NCBI RefSeq assembly: GCF_900129775.1
Contig: NZ_FQWV01000004.1
Span: 1-64,000 of the forward strand
Origin: Halobaculum gomorrense
GTDB lineage: Archaea > Halobacteriota > Halobacteria > Halobacteriales > Haloferacaceae
DNA length: 64,000 nucleotides
Direction of reading: 5' to 3'
Part shown: one piece after another, positions 26,028-35,619 of the stretch
How positions within the stretch are numbered: the stretch's first letter is position 1
Layout of the letters: every line of letters begins with the position of its first letter
Notes under the pieces: model-generated
What the model was told of the DNA's origin: nothing
Database searches by the model: none
Seen by the model: only the letters and a program-made list of their open reading frames with translations
Translations under genes and position numbers: made by a program

Positions 26028-26456
26028 ATGGGTATCGGCGGCGGCTCCGACATGTATCGCCAGCAGATCCTGGACCACTACAAGAACCCTCGCAACTACG
26101 GCGAACTCGACGACGTCACGTTCTCCCACACCGGCGAGAACCCCTCCTGTGGCGACACGATCACCGTCGATGTACGCCTCGAAGACGACGGCGAGACGAT
26201 CGACTACGTCGCGTTCTCCGGCGACGGGTGCGCGATCTCGCAGGCGTCGGCGTCGATGCTCTCCGAGCGCCTGCAGGGCATGACCCTCGAGGAACTGGAG
26301 GCGATGGACACCGACGACATCACCGAGATGCTCGGCGTCGACATCTCCCCGATGCGGATCAAGTGTGCCGTGCTCGCCCGTCAGGTCGCGCAAGACGGCG
26401 CGAAGCTACACGAAGGAGAAATCGACGACCTCGACGTGACGAAGACCGAGGACTGA
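26028..26456 (+). CDS. sufU: Fe-S scaffold / sulfur-acceptor SufU (IscU-like)
   Basis: A 142-residue protein with the three conserved cysteines: NPSCGD (C41), GDGCAIS (C68) and RIKCAVLA (C113). The residue before the third Cys is Lys, as in SufU, not the His of IscU, but the C68-C113 spacing (45) lacks the SufU insertion. MGIGGGSDMYRQQILDHYKNP is the usual N-terminus. It likely accepts sulfur from SufS for cluster assembly. It is separately promoted (CTTAAC about 37 nt upstream). Confidence 0.92.
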   Translation: MGIGGGSDMYRQQILDHYKNPRNYGELDDVTFSHTGENPSCGDTITVDVRLEDDGETIDYVAFSGDGCAISQASASMLSERLQGMTLEELEAMDTDDITEMLGVDISPMRIKCAVLARQVAQDGAKLHEGEIDDLDVTKTED

Positions 26457-26540
26457 CGCGTCGCGATTACCGTCGCGCTCTCTCGCGGCGTTCGGTCGAC
26501 CGGTCGCAGTCCTTCCTCTTGAGCGCCGAACGACGGCGGT

Positions 26541-27572
26541 CTACTCGGGCTTGAGGCCGCCGTCCTGCACGCGCATGATCGCCTCGCCGTCGGCGAGGTT
26601 CGGCGCGTCGACGAGCCGCACGATCCGCTTGTCGCCCTTCGACTTGCGGAGGTAGATACGGAACGTGGAGGTGTGGCCGAGGATGTTGCCACCGATCGGC
26701 TGGGTCGGGTCGCCGAAATAGGAGTCGGGGTTGGAGGCGACTTGGTTCGTGACGAGCACGACGCAGTTGTAGAGGTCGCCGATGCGCATCAGGTCGTGGA
26801 GGTGCTTGTTGAGCTTCTGCTGGCGTTCGGCGAGTTCGCCGCGGCCCACGTACTCCGCGCGGAAGTGCGCGGTCAGCGAGTCGACGGTGAGCAGCCGCAC
26901 CGGCCAGTCGGTGTCCTCGGCCTCGCTGGCGAGCTCCTTCGCCTTCTCGGCCAGCAGGATCTGGTGGTTGGAGTTGAACGCCTTCGCGACGTGGATGTGG
27001 TCGAGGAAGTCCTCGACGAGCGTGCGGAGGTCGTCGTCGTCGTCGGGCGACCCCTCGATCTCGCGGCGCTCGAACTCGCGTTCGAGGATCTCGTCGTCGA
27101 GTCCGCGGACCATGTCGTCGATCCGCTCGGGACGGAACGTGTCCTCGGAGTCGACGAAGATCGCGGCGCCGCCCAGGCCGCCGTCCTCGGAGTCGAGCTG
27201 GACGTTGACGGACATCTGGTGGGTCACCTGCGACTTCCCGGCGCCGAACTCGCCATACACCTCGGTGATCGACTGCGTCTCGAGCCCGCCGCCGAGCAGG
27301 TCGTCAGCCTCCTCGATCTGCCAGGAGAGCTTGCCGATCTGCTCGCGTCGTTCCAGCACCTGCGCGCCGGACTCGAAGCCGCCCACGTCGGCGGCCTCGC
27401 GGGCACCCTGGATGATGTCGTTGGCCGTCGAGTCGCCGATGTCGGCCGTGTTGCCCAGCTCGGCGGGGCTCGCGACCGCGATGCTCTGGTAGCTGTCGAA
27501 GCCCGCGTCGACGAGCTTGTCTGCGGTCGCGGGGCCGACGCCGGGGAGTTCCTGGAGATCGTCTTCTGCCAT
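26541..27572 (-). CDS. radA: DNA repair and recombination protein RadA
   Basis: A 343-residue RecA/Rad51 recombinase. The N-terminal helix-hairpin-helix region ([16 protein letters not shown]) is followed by Walker [10 protein letters not shown] (about residue 104) and the ATP-cap/core to the C-terminal [10 protein letters not shown]. Length equals that of known haloarchaeal RadA, with no intein. ATG 27572 restores the family N-terminus; the longer in-frame start adds ten unsupported residues. It catalyses strand exchange in homologous recombination. Confidence 0.97.
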   Translation of the reverse strand: MAEDDLQELPGVGPATADKLVDAGFDSYQSIAVASPAELGNTADIGDSTANDIIQGAREAADVGGFESGAQVLERREQIGKLSWQIEEADDLLGGGLETQSITEVYGEFGAGKSQVTHQMSVNVQLDSEDGGLGGAAIFVDSEDTFRPERIDDMVRGLDDEILEREFERREIEGSPDDDDDLRTLVEDFLDHIHVAKAFNSNHQILLAEKAKELASEAEDTDWPVRLLTVDSLTAHFRAEYVGRGELAERQQKLNKHLHDLMRIGDLYNCVVLVTNQVASNPDSYFGDPTQPIGGNILGHTSTFRIYLRKSKGDKRIVRLVDAPNLADGEAIMRVQDGGLKPE

Positions 27573-27770
27573 CGTGCTCGGTTCTTGCGCTGGACCCCAC
27601 ATAAACCCTCGTTAACAGTAGATCGAAAGTGAAATCGCGGTACGCGAGCGGGTCACTCACGATCGGTGTCGGAAGGTTCAGAAGGGATGGAGCAGTCGCG
27701 AAGCTCGGGTGGGACCGGTGGTACGATCGAGTGAGACGGCGCTACTCGGGCACCTTCGTCTGCCCGACCG

Positions 27771-28451
27771 TCACTCCCAGGGGTGGCCGTTCGGGCTGTT
27801 CGGCCACAGGGGGTACCAGTACTCCTTGTCGGATTCGAGGTCGAGTTCGCCGTCGAGCACCGATTCGAGTTTGAACTCCAGTTTGGAGTCGCGCTCGCTG
27901 GTCGACTCGGGTACGAACGGGTAGTACGCGCCTCGACGGAACGAGTAGACCCAGTAGGCGCGACGGTCGGGGCCGCGCTCACGGGTCGCGCCGCTCCCCG
28001 TTCGCGTCCCCGAGGCGCTCGCTCCGCTCCCGCCTCGCCCGCGCTCGTCCGCGAAGCCGAACAGCGCAGCGAGCAGGCGAGAGCCGTAGCCGCGCTCGAC
28101 GAACTCGTCGGCGGCGAAGTGGACGGAGGTGACCAGGTCCTCTGGGTCGTCGTCGGCGAGGATGACCCAGTGGTAGCCGTGGTCGTCCTCGTGGCGGCGG
28201 AACGTCGTTCCGGTCTCCTCGGCGCCCGCGTCGAGGATCGCCTCCACGGCGTCGACGGTCTCGGCGAAGTCGGTGGAGTCGACCGAGGAGAAGCACAGCG
28301 CCGCCTCGCCGACGGAGGCGAACCCCAAGTCCGCCTCCATCGTCACGTACGCGGTGCTCATCCCGAACAGGTCCTCGGGGTCGGCGTCGCTGACGGCGTC
28401 GGCCTCCGCGCGCGATCCGAGCACCGATCTGAGTGTGTCGAAAATGCCCAT
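27771..28451 (-). CDS. PspA-associated protein PspAB-like
   Basis: A 226-residue acidic cytosolic protein. The N-terminal MGIFDTLRSVLG, then DLFGMSTAYVTMEADLGF and CFSSVDSTDF, resembles the haloarchaeal PspAB family, which is often found with PspA/Vipp1 stress proteins. A Gly/Ser-rich insertion near 145-165 separates the globular part from a charged C-terminal segment. No pspA is present here. The call rests on recalled sequence similarity, not on a motif. Confidence 0.6.
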   Translation of the reverse strand: MGIFDTLRSVLGSRAEADAVSDADPEDLFGMSTAYVTMEADLGFASVGEAALCFSSVDSTDFAETVDAVEAILDAGAEETGTTFRRHEDDHGYHWVILADDDPEDLVTSVHFAADEFVERGYGSRLLAALFGFADERGRGGSGASASGTRTGSGATRERGPDRRAYWVYSFRRGAYYPFVPESTSERDSKLEFKLESVLDGELDLESDKEYWYPLWPNSPNGHPWE

Positions 28452-28538
28452 CGGTCGTCCGTCGATACGAGGGGACGAGCCGTGTTCAAGCCGTCGCCGC
28501 TTCGGGACGCGGTCGTCGACCGACGCCGCGTCGCCGCC

Positions 28539-29117
28539 TCAGTTCCCTTGGATCGCGTCGATCACCATCGCCGCGGCGACGACCGGCTCCTTCGGCACGC
28601 CGGTGGCGTCGTCGATGGTGATGTCATAGGTGTCCTTCAGCGAGAACCGCCCGTCGATCCGGCCGACGTGGGTCCCGTCGGCGTCGGTGATCTCGTACCG
28701 GTGGGGGATCCAGTGGCCGAACGGCAGGACGTTTCGGGCGACGGTGACGGCCGCGCCGCGGGAGGCGATCTCCGCCAGCGCTGTCCCCGTCTCCGCGTCG
28801 CGGATCGTCCACCCGTCCCGCAGGAGCGAGAAGTCGTTGTCGAGGACGACCACGTCCTCGCCCGTCTGGGAGTCCGTGAGGACGTAGTTGCCGGCGATGT
28901 CCAGCATCCCGGCGGCGCTCACGGTGAACACGTCTGTTCCGTCGGCGTCGACGAACGGGAACTCCTCTTTCAGCTTGAACAGCTTCTGTGTTCCCCGGAG
29001 GACGACGTTGCCCGCGGCGTCCTCCGCGCGGTAGGTGTTGCGGACGAGGCCCTGGACCACGGTGTAGGAGTCGTCCGTCAGTTCGACGCCGGCGATGTCG
29101 GAGGTGCGCTCGCTCAT
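28539..29117 (-). CDS. LURP-one-related / scramblase-like protein
   Basis: A 192-residue beta-rich protein with the tubby-like LURP-one pattern. Repeating strands include YTVVQGLVRNTYRAEDAAGN, LFKLKEEFPFVD, DIAGNYVLTDSQTGE and PHRYEITDADGTHVG, ending in a hydrophobic helix VVAAAMVIDAI. The family (DUF567, related to phospholipid scramblase folds) is thought to bind membranes or lipids, but no activity is established in archaea. It is adjacent to htpX and the PspAB-like gene, hinting at an envelope-stress cluster. Confidence 0.8.
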   Translation of the reverse strand: MSERTSDIAGVELTDDSYTVVQGLVRNTYRAEDAAGNVVLRGTQKLFKLKEEFPFVDADGTDVFTVSAAGMLDIAGNYVLTDSQTGEDVVVLDNDFSLLRDGWTIRDAETGTALAEIASRGAAVTVARNVLPFGHWIPHRYEITDADGTHVGRIDGRFSLKDTYDITIDDATGVPKEPVVAAAMVIDAIQGN

Positions 29118-29191
29118 GGACGCCGATTCCTCGTGTCTCTATTTTAACGTTCGCTCCCCGAACCGGAGCGAACCCCGCCCTCAGTGCCGAC

Positions 29192-30070
29192 TCAGGCCGT
29201 TTCGAACTGCCGCTCCAGTTCCTGGAGACGTTCGACGCGCTTCTCGGTGCTGGGATGCGTCGAGAACAGCCGTCCGACGACCCCGGACTTGATCGGGATG
29301 ACGAAGAAGGCGTTCATCTCCGCGGTGTCGCGCAGGTCCTCCTTCGGGACGCGATCCATGCCGCTGTCGATGGTCACCAGCGCCGAGGCGAGCGCGCCCG
29401 GCTTCCCCGTGATCGCCGCGCCGCCGCGGTCGGCCGCGAACTCGCGGTAGCGCGACAGCAGGCGGATGAGCAGGAACGAGAGCACCCACACGGCCAGCGA
29501 GACGACGATCGCGACCAGCACCGGGGCCTGGTTGCCACCGCCGCGGTTGTCGCCGCCGCCGAACAGCCAGCCCCAGCGCACGACGATGAACGCCAGCGTC
29601 GAGAGGAACGACGCGATGGTCATCACCATCACGTCGCGGTTCTTGACGTGCGCCAGTTCGTGGGCGAGCACGCCCTCCAGCTCCTCGTCATCGAGCGTTC
29701 GCAGCAGCCCCGTCGTCACGCAGACGGTCGAGTTCTTCTGCGAGCGCCCGGCGGCGAAGGCGTTCGGGACCCGCGTGTCCGCAACCGCGACCGTCGGCTT
29801 CGGCAGGTCGGCCTGCTGGGAGAGGCGGGTGATCTTCCGGTGGAGCTCCGGGTACTCCTGTTCGGACACCTCGTTGGCGCCCATCGAGTACAGCGCGAGC
29901 TTGTCGCTGAAAAAGAACTGCCCCAGTGAGAACAGCCCCATGATCGCGACCATCGCGAACAGCCCCACGTACCGCGACAACACCGCGATGAACACGATGT
30001 AGAGGGCGAACAGGAGGAACCCCGTCAGGACCATCCGGCCCCGGAGGCCCCAGTCTGTCTTCCATTCCAT
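29192..30070 (-). CDS. htpX: Membrane metalloprotease HtpX
   Basis: A 292-residue M48 protease with two N-terminal TM segments (about 10-28 and 32-50). The intact zinc motif LAHELAHVKNRD lies at about residue 140, two more TM segments at about 155-205, and the downstream EFAADRGG carries the third ligand glutamate. It degrades misfolded membrane proteins. ATG at 30070 gives the MEWKTDWGLR start; seven more codons upstream are possible but unlikely. TTAAAC near 30095 may be its TATA on the opposite strand (GTTTAAG). Confidence 0.94.
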   Translation of the reverse strand: MEWKTDWGLRGRMVLTGFLLFALYIVFIAVLSRYVGLFAMVAIMGLFSLGQFFFSDKLALYSMGANEVSEQEYPELHRKITRLSQQADLPKPTVAVADTRVPNAFAAGRSQKNSTVCVTTGLLRTLDDEELEGVLAHELAHVKNRDVMVMTIASFLSTLAFIVVRWGWLFGGGDNRGGGNQAPVLVAIVVSLAVWVLSFLLIRLLSRYREFAADRGGAAITGKPGALASALVTIDSGMDRVPKEDLRDTAEMNAFFVIPIKSGVVGRLFSTHPSTEKRVERLQELERQFETA

Positions 30071-30205
30071 ACCTCGTAGTATCGGATGCACGGCTTAAAC
30101 GCTGTCGCGGGTCGCGGTCGGAGTGAGAGGGGGAACGGAACGCGGCGCCGGCCGTCGGCGACCGCAGGCGGACGAATTTATAACCCAACGGCAGCGAGTA
30201 CGGGT

Positions 30206-31405
30206 GTGGTCGAGGCACTTCTCCTGATTGGACTGGTGGTTGCGGTGTTCGTCGGCTTCAACATCGGCGGATCCTCGACGGGGGTCTCGTTCGGCCCGGC
30301 CGTGGGGAGCAACATCCTCTCGAAGACCGGCGCGGCGGCGCTCATGTCGGTGTTCGCGCTCGCGGGCGGGTGGACGGTCGGCCGCGAGGTGATCGAGACG
30401 ATGGGCGGCGAGATCGTCCCGTCGACGGCGTTCACGCTCCCGGCCAGCGTCGGCGTCCTCTTCTTCGTCGGGCTCGCGCTACTCATCTCCAACACGTTCG
30501 GCGTTCCCGCCTCCACGTCGATGACCGCCGTCGGCGCCATCGCGGGGCTGGGGGCGGCCACGGGGACGCTCAACACCGACGTGATGCTCCGGATCGTCGG
30601 CTGGTGGCTCGTGTCGCCCGTCGTCGCCTTCTGGATCTGCGCCATGGTCGGGCGCTACCTCTACCCGTATCTCGACGCCGCCTTCGCCATCGACCGATCG
30701 GCGGGGGCCGTCGTCGAGTTCGACGGGGTCCGCCCGCGGATCGCGCCCGCCGCGAGCGGCCGTGAGGTCGTCGGCACGGCGGCGGTGCTCGCCATCGCCT
30801 GCTACATGGCGTTCTCGGCGGGCGCCTCGAACGCGGCCAACGCCGTCGCGCCGCTGGTCGGCAACGGATCGCTGACGGCGAGCCAGGGCGTGCTGCTCGC
30901 GGGCGGGGCCATCGCCGTCGGCGCGTTCACCATCGCCCGCCGGACGCTCGACACCGTCGGCAACGACCTCACCGACCTCCCGCTGCTGGCGGCGCTCATC
31001 GTCGAGGTCGTCTCGGCGAGCCTCATCACGTTCCTCTCGGCGATCGGGATCCCGGCGTCGCTGGCCGTCTCGGCGACGATGTCGATCGTCGGGCTCGGCT
31101 GGGGTCGCGCGACGCGAACGACGACCATCGGCGACGCGGTCGGCGGCGCCGTCGGTGGCGCCCTCGGCGGCGAGGAGCCGCGGGACGAACCCCAGCGCCC
31201 GGAGGTGTCGGTGAACGCGCTCGCAGCCGACCGCCCCGACCCCGACGACGGCGTCCCACGGATGGGCGAGGAGCGGGGCGACGACCTGCTCGCGGAGGAC
31301 CTGTTCGACCCCGGGACGACCGGTCGAGTCGTCTCCTTCTGGATCTTCACGCCCACCATCTCGTTCGTGTCTTCCTACGCGCTGTTCGCGTTCGTCCCGC
31401 TGTAG
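30206..31405 (+). CDS. pit: Inorganic phosphate transporter, PiT family
   Basis: A 399-residue membrane protein with two PiT repeats: FNIGGSSTGVSFGPAVGS near the N-terminus and FSAGASNAANAVAPLVG around residue 210. These carry the GxNxxxN-like signature, partly changed to GxSxxG in the first copy. A hydrophilic loop of about 60 residues (305-365) precedes the last TM. GTG 30206 is chosen because TTTATAAC about 25 nt upstream gives a leaderless start. Na+ or H+ coupled phosphate uptake is the family role. Confidence 0.87.
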   Translation: MVEALLLIGLVVAVFVGFNIGGSSTGVSFGPAVGSNILSKTGAAALMSVFALAGGWTVGREVIETMGGEIVPSTAFTLPASVGVLFFVGLALLISNTFGVPASTSMTAVGAIAGLGAATGTLNTDVMLRIVGWWLVSPVVAFWICAMVGRYLYPYLDAAFAIDRSAGAVVEFDGVRPRIAPAASGREVVGTAAVLAIACYMAFSAGASNAANAVAPLVGNGSLTASQGVLLAGGAIAVGAFTIARRTLDTVGNDLTDLPLLAALIVEVVSASLITFLSAIGIPASLAVSATMSIVGLGWGRATRTTTIGDAVGGAVGGALGGEEPRDEPQRPEVSVNALAADRPDPDDGVPRMGEERGDDLLAEDLFDPGTTGRVVSFWIFTPTISFVSSYALFAFVPL

Positions 31406-31608
31406 CCGGCTCTCGCTGCCACGGGTCTCGATTCGCCCCCGCGTCCGTGCGTGCCCAACTCGTCTTCCGAACCGACCGCAGTTCCTTCGCTCCGACCGTA
31501 CCTTCGACCGCAATTCGGTTGTTTTGGCGTGCCTAAAGCCTCCTCGGCGTCGATCTGCTTCACGAGATAGCAACAACTAATGGTGCGGCCGGCCAAACCC
31601 GAGACGAA

Positions 31609-31998
31609 ATGCCCACGGTCGAATACCTCAACTACGAAGTGCTGGACGACAACGGATGGGAGATGGACGACGACGACCTCTTCGACAACGCGGCCGACGC
31701 GGGCCTCGACGACGAAGACTACGGTTCCCTCGAGGTCAACGAGGGCGAGTACATCCTCGAGGCGGCTGAGGCCCAAGGCTTCGACTGGCCCTTCTCGTGC
31801 CGCGCGGGCGCCTGTGCCAACTGCGCGGCCATCGTGAGGGAGGGCGAGATCGACATGGACATGCAGCAGATCCTCTCGGACGAGGAGGTCGAAGAAAAGA
31901 ACGTCCGCCTGACCTGCATCGGGTCGCCGGCGGCCGACGAGGTCAAGATCGTGTACAACGCGAAGCACCTCGACTACCTCCAGAACCGCGTCATCTAA
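31609..31998 (+). CDS. fer: Halophilic [2Fe-2S] ferredoxin
   Basis: A 129-residue plant-type ferredoxin. Cluster ligands lie in [15 protein letters not shown] (three Cys) and [12 protein letters not shown] (fourth). The extra acidic N-terminal domain (residues about 1-45), with [21 protein letters not shown], is the insertion known in halobacterial ferredoxins. It carries electrons for 2-oxoacid oxidoreductases and probably for AOR encoded at 37.2 kb. It has its own intergenic region of 200 bp upstream. Confidence 0.96.
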   Translation: MPTVEYLNYEVLDDNGWEMDDDDLFDNAADAGLDDEDYGSLEVNEGEYILEAAEAQGFDWPFSCRAGACANCAAIVREGEIDMDMQQILSDEEVEEKNVRLTCIGSPAADEVKIVYNAKHLDYLQNRVI

Positions 31999-32146
31999 CT
32001 GCCGTCCGAGCGCGGTCTCACACCTCAGCGTTCTCCGTTTATCGTCGTTCTAGCCTCGCGTCAGCCATCCCCACTGCAGCGCGTCCCGTTCTCACGACCG
32101 AGACGCCGAGGGCAACGCCTAACTCCCGGGCGGCGTCCGACTCCGC

Positions 32147-33268
32147 ATGCGCGTACTCGGCGTCGCGACCGCGGCCGACCTCCTCCGCCTGCTCTTGATC
32201 CCGGGGCTCGCGTGGGCCGCCTACCGCGACATTCGCACCCGCCGCGTCGCGAGCGGGCTCTGGTATCCGCTGCTCGCGGTCGGCGCGCTCGCGTTCGTCG
32301 TCGAGGCGGCGGGCGCGTACCCGTTCGCCGACTACGCGGGGCGATTGTTCCTCGTCCGCGCTGGCTTCTCGCTGTTCTTCCTCGTGCCCTTCTCGGTGCT
32401 CGCCTACCGGATGGCCGCCTTCGGCGGCGCCGACATGAAGGCGCTCGTCGTGCTCGCGGTCGCGTTCCCGACGACGCCGGAGTACGTCGTTCCGCTGTGG
32501 ATCCTGCCCGACGTGACGTGGCTCCACACTGTCGGCTTCCCCGCCCACCCCTCGGCGCTCGGCGTCGCGGCGATGTCCGCGCTGACGAACGCGGTGCTGT
32601 TCGGCGCCGGCTACGTCGCCCTCCTGTTCGCCTCGAACGTCGCCGCCAGGCGGCTCTCGCCGGCGATGCTCGTCGGCCGCTGGACCGCCGTCGAGGACCT
32701 TCCGGAGGTGCACGGCCAACTCATCCGCGTCGACGGCCTGCGCCCCGAACGCGGGCTCGACCTCGACGCGCTCCGGATGTACCTCCGCTGGCGCGGCATC
32801 ACCCTCGCGGCCGTCCGGGCGGACCCGGCGACTCGCCGCGATCCCGCCTCCGTCGGCGAGACGTATCCGCCGACCGACGGCGCGGTCCACGACGGCCCGC
32901 GGACGGACGGCGGGACCGGCTCCGACGGGGGCTTCGAGTTCCCCGAGGCGGACGAGAGCTCGTCCGACCCCGAGATCGGGCCCGCCGCCGCCGGCACCGA
33001 CGACGGAGACGCCGGCACCGACGACGGAGACGCCGGCACCGACGACGACCTGTGGGCCGCCGAGCGCTTCCTCGACGACATCGAGGGGAGCGCCTACGGC
33101 ACGACGCCCGAGACGCTGCGCGAGGGACTGGAGCGCGTCGCTCGCGAGGACGCGCTGTGGGTGTCGCCGGGGCTCCCGTTCCTCGTCCCCCTGTTCGGCG
33201 GCCTCGTGCTCGCGCTGACGTACGGGGACGTGCTGACGGTCGCGCTCGGGGCGATCGGGGTGGCGTGA
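32147..33268 (+). CDS. pibD: Archaeal prepilin/archaellin peptidase PibD
   Basis: A 373-residue A24 aspartic protease. The catalytic aspartates are in [11 protein letters not shown] (first) and FGGADMKAL (the second, GxGD-like motif). Six or so TM segments surround them, then comes a hydrophilic domain with a 7-residue repeat GTDDGDA (2.5 copies, about residues 283-300), then a final TM pair. It would process the class III signal peptides of the archaellins at 60.1 kb and of pilins. The cytoplasmic insertion with the repeat is larger than in many homologues. Confidence 0.9.
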   Translation: MRVLGVATAADLLRLLLIPGLAWAAYRDIRTRRVASGLWYPLLAVGALAFVVEAAGAYPFADYAGRLFLVRAGFSLFFLVPFSVLAYRMAAFGGADMKALVVLAVAFPTTPEYVVPLWILPDVTWLHTVGFPAHPSALGVAAMSALTNAVLFGAGYVALLFASNVAARRLSPAMLVGRWTAVEDLPEVHGQLIRVDGLRPERGLDLDALRMYLRWRGITLAAVRADPATRRDPASVGETYPPTDGAVHDGPRTDGGTGSDGGFEFPEADESSSDPEIGPAAAGTDDGDAGTDDGDAGTDDDLWAAERFLDDIEGSAYGTTPETLREGLERVAREDALWVSPGLPFLVPLFGGLVLALTYGDVLTVALGAIGVA

Positions 33269-33380
33269 ATCGCGCGCGGCCCGATCGGCCGGTATGCCTC
33301 GCCAGGGGCCGCTGCGGGCGACCTCGCTGCGCCGGGAACACGCACAAGACCTATCCGCGACAGCGCCGACCTCACGAGCG

Positions 33381-33773
33381 ATGAGTGACTCGCAGCCCGA
33401 CGGCGCGGGCGACGGCGTCGCGGTCGACTTCGGCGACGACGGCCTCGTCCCCGCCGTCGCACAGGACGCCGACTCCGGCGAGGTGTTGATGCTCGCGTAC
33501 GTGACCGAGGAGGCCCTCGCGCGCACGCGAGAGACGGGTCGGGCGCACTACTACTCGCGCTCGCGCGACGAGCTCTGGGAGAAGGGCGCCACGAGCGGCC
33601 ACACCCAGGAGGTACGGGAGGTGCGCGTCGACTGCGACGCCGACACCCTGCTGTATCTCGTCGACCAGACCGGCGGCGCCTGCCACACCGGGCATCGCTC
33701 GTGCTTCTACCGGACCGTCGACGGCGAGCACGTCGGCGAGCGCGTGTTCGACCCGGACGCGGTGTACGAGTGA
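33381..33773 (+). CDS. hisI: Phosphoribosyl-AMP cyclohydrolase HisI
   Basis: A 130-residue enzyme for the third step of histidine synthesis. It contains [38 protein letters not shown] and the zinc/magnesium region [11 protein letters not shown] ... [13 protein letters not shown], with the conserved cysteines. The domain is HisI only, without a HisE fusion. ATG 33381 gives the acidic N-terminus common in haloarchaea. It is separated by 3 bp from the coiled-coil gene, so they form a small operon. Confidence 0.95.
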   Translation: MSDSQPDGAGDGVAVDFGDDGLVPAVAQDADSGEVLMLAYVTEEALARTRETGRAHYYSRSRDELWEKGATSGHTQEVREVRVDCDADTLLYLVDQTGGACHTGHRSCFYRTVDGEHVGERVFDPDAVYE

Positions 33774-33776
33774 CGG

Positions 33777-35006
33777 ATGGCGCGCGACACCGCCAGCGAC
33801 CACGACAGGACCGGCGCGGCCGGCGAGTCCGGTGCGTCCGGCGCGTCGGGCACCGCCGCTGACGCCCCCGACCCGCTGCCGGACGCCGACCGCGACGCCG
33901 ACGCGATCGCGGCCGACCTCCGCGAGGCCCGTCGCCGCCGCGACGACGCGACCGCCGCCGTCGAGGAGCACGGCGAGTCGACGCTCGCGACCGTCCGCGA
34001 CGCCGTCGAGCGTGCCGACCGCCTGCTGGACCGCTACGTCGACTCAGCGACCGGCACCGGCGACTTCCAGGCGTACGTCGAGTTCCAGGGCGAGTTCGCG
34101 GCCGCCGTCGACGACCTCGGCGAGGACGTGCCGGGATACGACGCGTTCGAACGGGCCAACGAGGCCGTCGACGGCCGGCGGCTCTCCGAGTCCGACTTCG
34201 AGCGCGCACGAGAGGCGCTGGCGCCCGCGCGCGACCTCGCCGACCGGCTGGCCGAACGCGAGGACGCCGAGGCCGCGCTTCACGACGCCGAGCGTGACGC
34301 CCAGCGGCGCCTCGACGCGTTGGAGGAGCGGATCACCGACCTGGAGCGACTGGTCGAGTTGGGCGAGGCGGACCTCACCGCGCCGACCGAGGAGCTTCGC
34401 GATCCGATCGCCGCCTACAACGACGCCGTCCGCGACGCGTTCGCCGAGTTCCGGCGGGAAGAACCCGCTTGCGACGTGCTGGCGTTCGTCGCGGAGGCCG
34501 CCGAAACGCCGTTCGTCGGCTACGCTGCGCCACCGCCCGAGCTGCTGGCCTTCCTCAACGCGTCGCCGGCCGACGGAGCACCGCTCCCCGACCTCTTAGA
34601 GTACGCGGACTACTCGGCGTCGAAGCTCGACCACTACGTCGACGACCCGGGGACGTTCACCGCCCAGGTTCGACCCCACCGCACGTACTTGGAACGGCTG
34701 TCCGCGGCGCCGCTGACGGTCGACTGGCCGCCGCCGGCCGCCGAGACGCTGCGATTCAAGCGGGAGGAACTCGTCTCCGCCGTCGCCAAGTTCGCGCCCG
34801 AGGACGTGGTCGCCCGCGCGCGGGAACTGCGCGAGGCGGCCGATCACCCGGAGTACGAACGGCTCCGTCGCGCCGCCGAGGCCGCGGCGGAGCTGTCGGA
34901 CGCGGAGGCCGAGCGCGTCGCGTCTGGCGAGGCGGCCGCGGAGCTGGCCGAGGCCCGCAGGCGACGCAAGACGCTCGCGGACGCGCTCGACGGCCCGGAA
35001 CGCTAA
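33777..35006 (+). CDS. Coiled-coil conserved haloarchaeal protein
   Basis: A 409-residue, highly acidic Ala/Glu/Arg/Asp-rich protein with no hydrophobic segment. Long heptad-like helices are likely at about 40-75, 120-200 and 345-405. A more compact central part (about 225-320) holds GYAAPPPELLAFLNAS and DYSASKLDHYVDDP. I recognise it only as a protein found next to hisI in haloarchaea. A structural or chromosome-associated role is possible but unsupported. Its ATG is 3 bp after the hisI stop. Confidence 0.7.
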   Translation: MARDTASDHDRTGAAGESGASGASGTAADAPDPLPDADRDADAIAADLREARRRRDDATAAVEEHGESTLATVRDAVERADRLLDRYVDSATGTGDFQAYVEFQGEFAAAVDDLGEDVPGYDAFERANEAVDGRRLSESDFERAREALAPARDLADRLAEREDAEAALHDAERDAQRRLDALEERITDLERLVELGEADLTAPTEELRDPIAAYNDAVRDAFAEFRREEPACDVLAFVAEAAETPFVGYAAPPPELLAFLNASPADGAPLPDLLEYADYSASKLDHYVDDPGTFTAQVRPHRTYLERLSAAPLTVDWPPPAAETLRFKREELVSAVAKFAPEDVVARARELREAADHPEYERLRRAAEAAAELSDAEAERVASGEAAAELAEARRRRKTLADALDGPER

Positions 35007-35027
35007 CCCGACCCGACTCGCGATCGG

Positions 35028-35552
35028 TCACACCGACCGTGCGTACACCGCCGTCGGGTACGACTTCCCGTCCACCTCGAACGCCGACGCGCCGACCCGC
35101 TCGAACCCGCGCGCCTCGTAGAACGCGCGGGCGGCGCGGTTCTCCGTGAACGTCTCCAGGACCAGCCGGTCGAACTCGGAGGGGGCTCGCTCGATCACGG
35201 CCTCCAGCAGCGCCGTGCCGACGCCGCTCCCCTGCGCGTCGGGGTCGACGTAGATTGCCCGGAGTTCCGCGTCGTCGCGTTCGCAGAACGCCTTGCGGTC
35301 GTCGGTCCACAGCGCGTCGGCGAAGCCGACGACTGCGCCCGGTTCCCTGTCGACGGCGACGAGGAGCGAACGGCCGTCGGCCGTCGCGCGGTCGTACCGC
35401 TCCTGTAGCTCGACGCCGTCGGGGATGGTCATCGCGTCCAGCCGCTCGTCCGGGAGGATGCCGGCGTACGCGTCGCGCCAGGCGGCGCGGTTGACGACCA
35501 GCGCCGCGCGGAACTCCGTCGGGGAGGCGGCGGGGCGCACCTCGATGTCCAT
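35028..35552 (-). CDS. GNAT-family N-acetyltransferase
   Basis: A 174-residue acetyltransferase. The acetyl-CoA-binding motif A is seen as LRAIYVDPDAQGSGVGTALLEAV (Q/RxxGxG/A type) near residue 105. NRAARAFYEARGFERVG forms motif B. The N-terminal part is acidic. The substrate cannot be deduced. It is convergent with the coiled-coil gene and 67 bp downstream of glmM on the same strand, so it may be on the same transcript. Confidence 0.88.
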   Translation of the reverse strand: MDIEVRPAASPTEFRAALVVNRAAWRDAYAGILPDERLDAMTIPDGVELQERYDRATADGRSLLVAVDREPGAVVGFADALWTDDRKAFCERDDAELRAIYVDPDAQGSGVGTALLEAVIERAPSEFDRLVLETFTENRAARAFYEARGFERVGASAFEVDGKSYPTAVYARSV

Positions 35553-35619
35553 GCGCGGGGGTCGGGGTCGGCAGGAGGAAAGGGTTCGGGGGGTGTGCAG
35601 TCCAGAGACGGTCGGCCGG

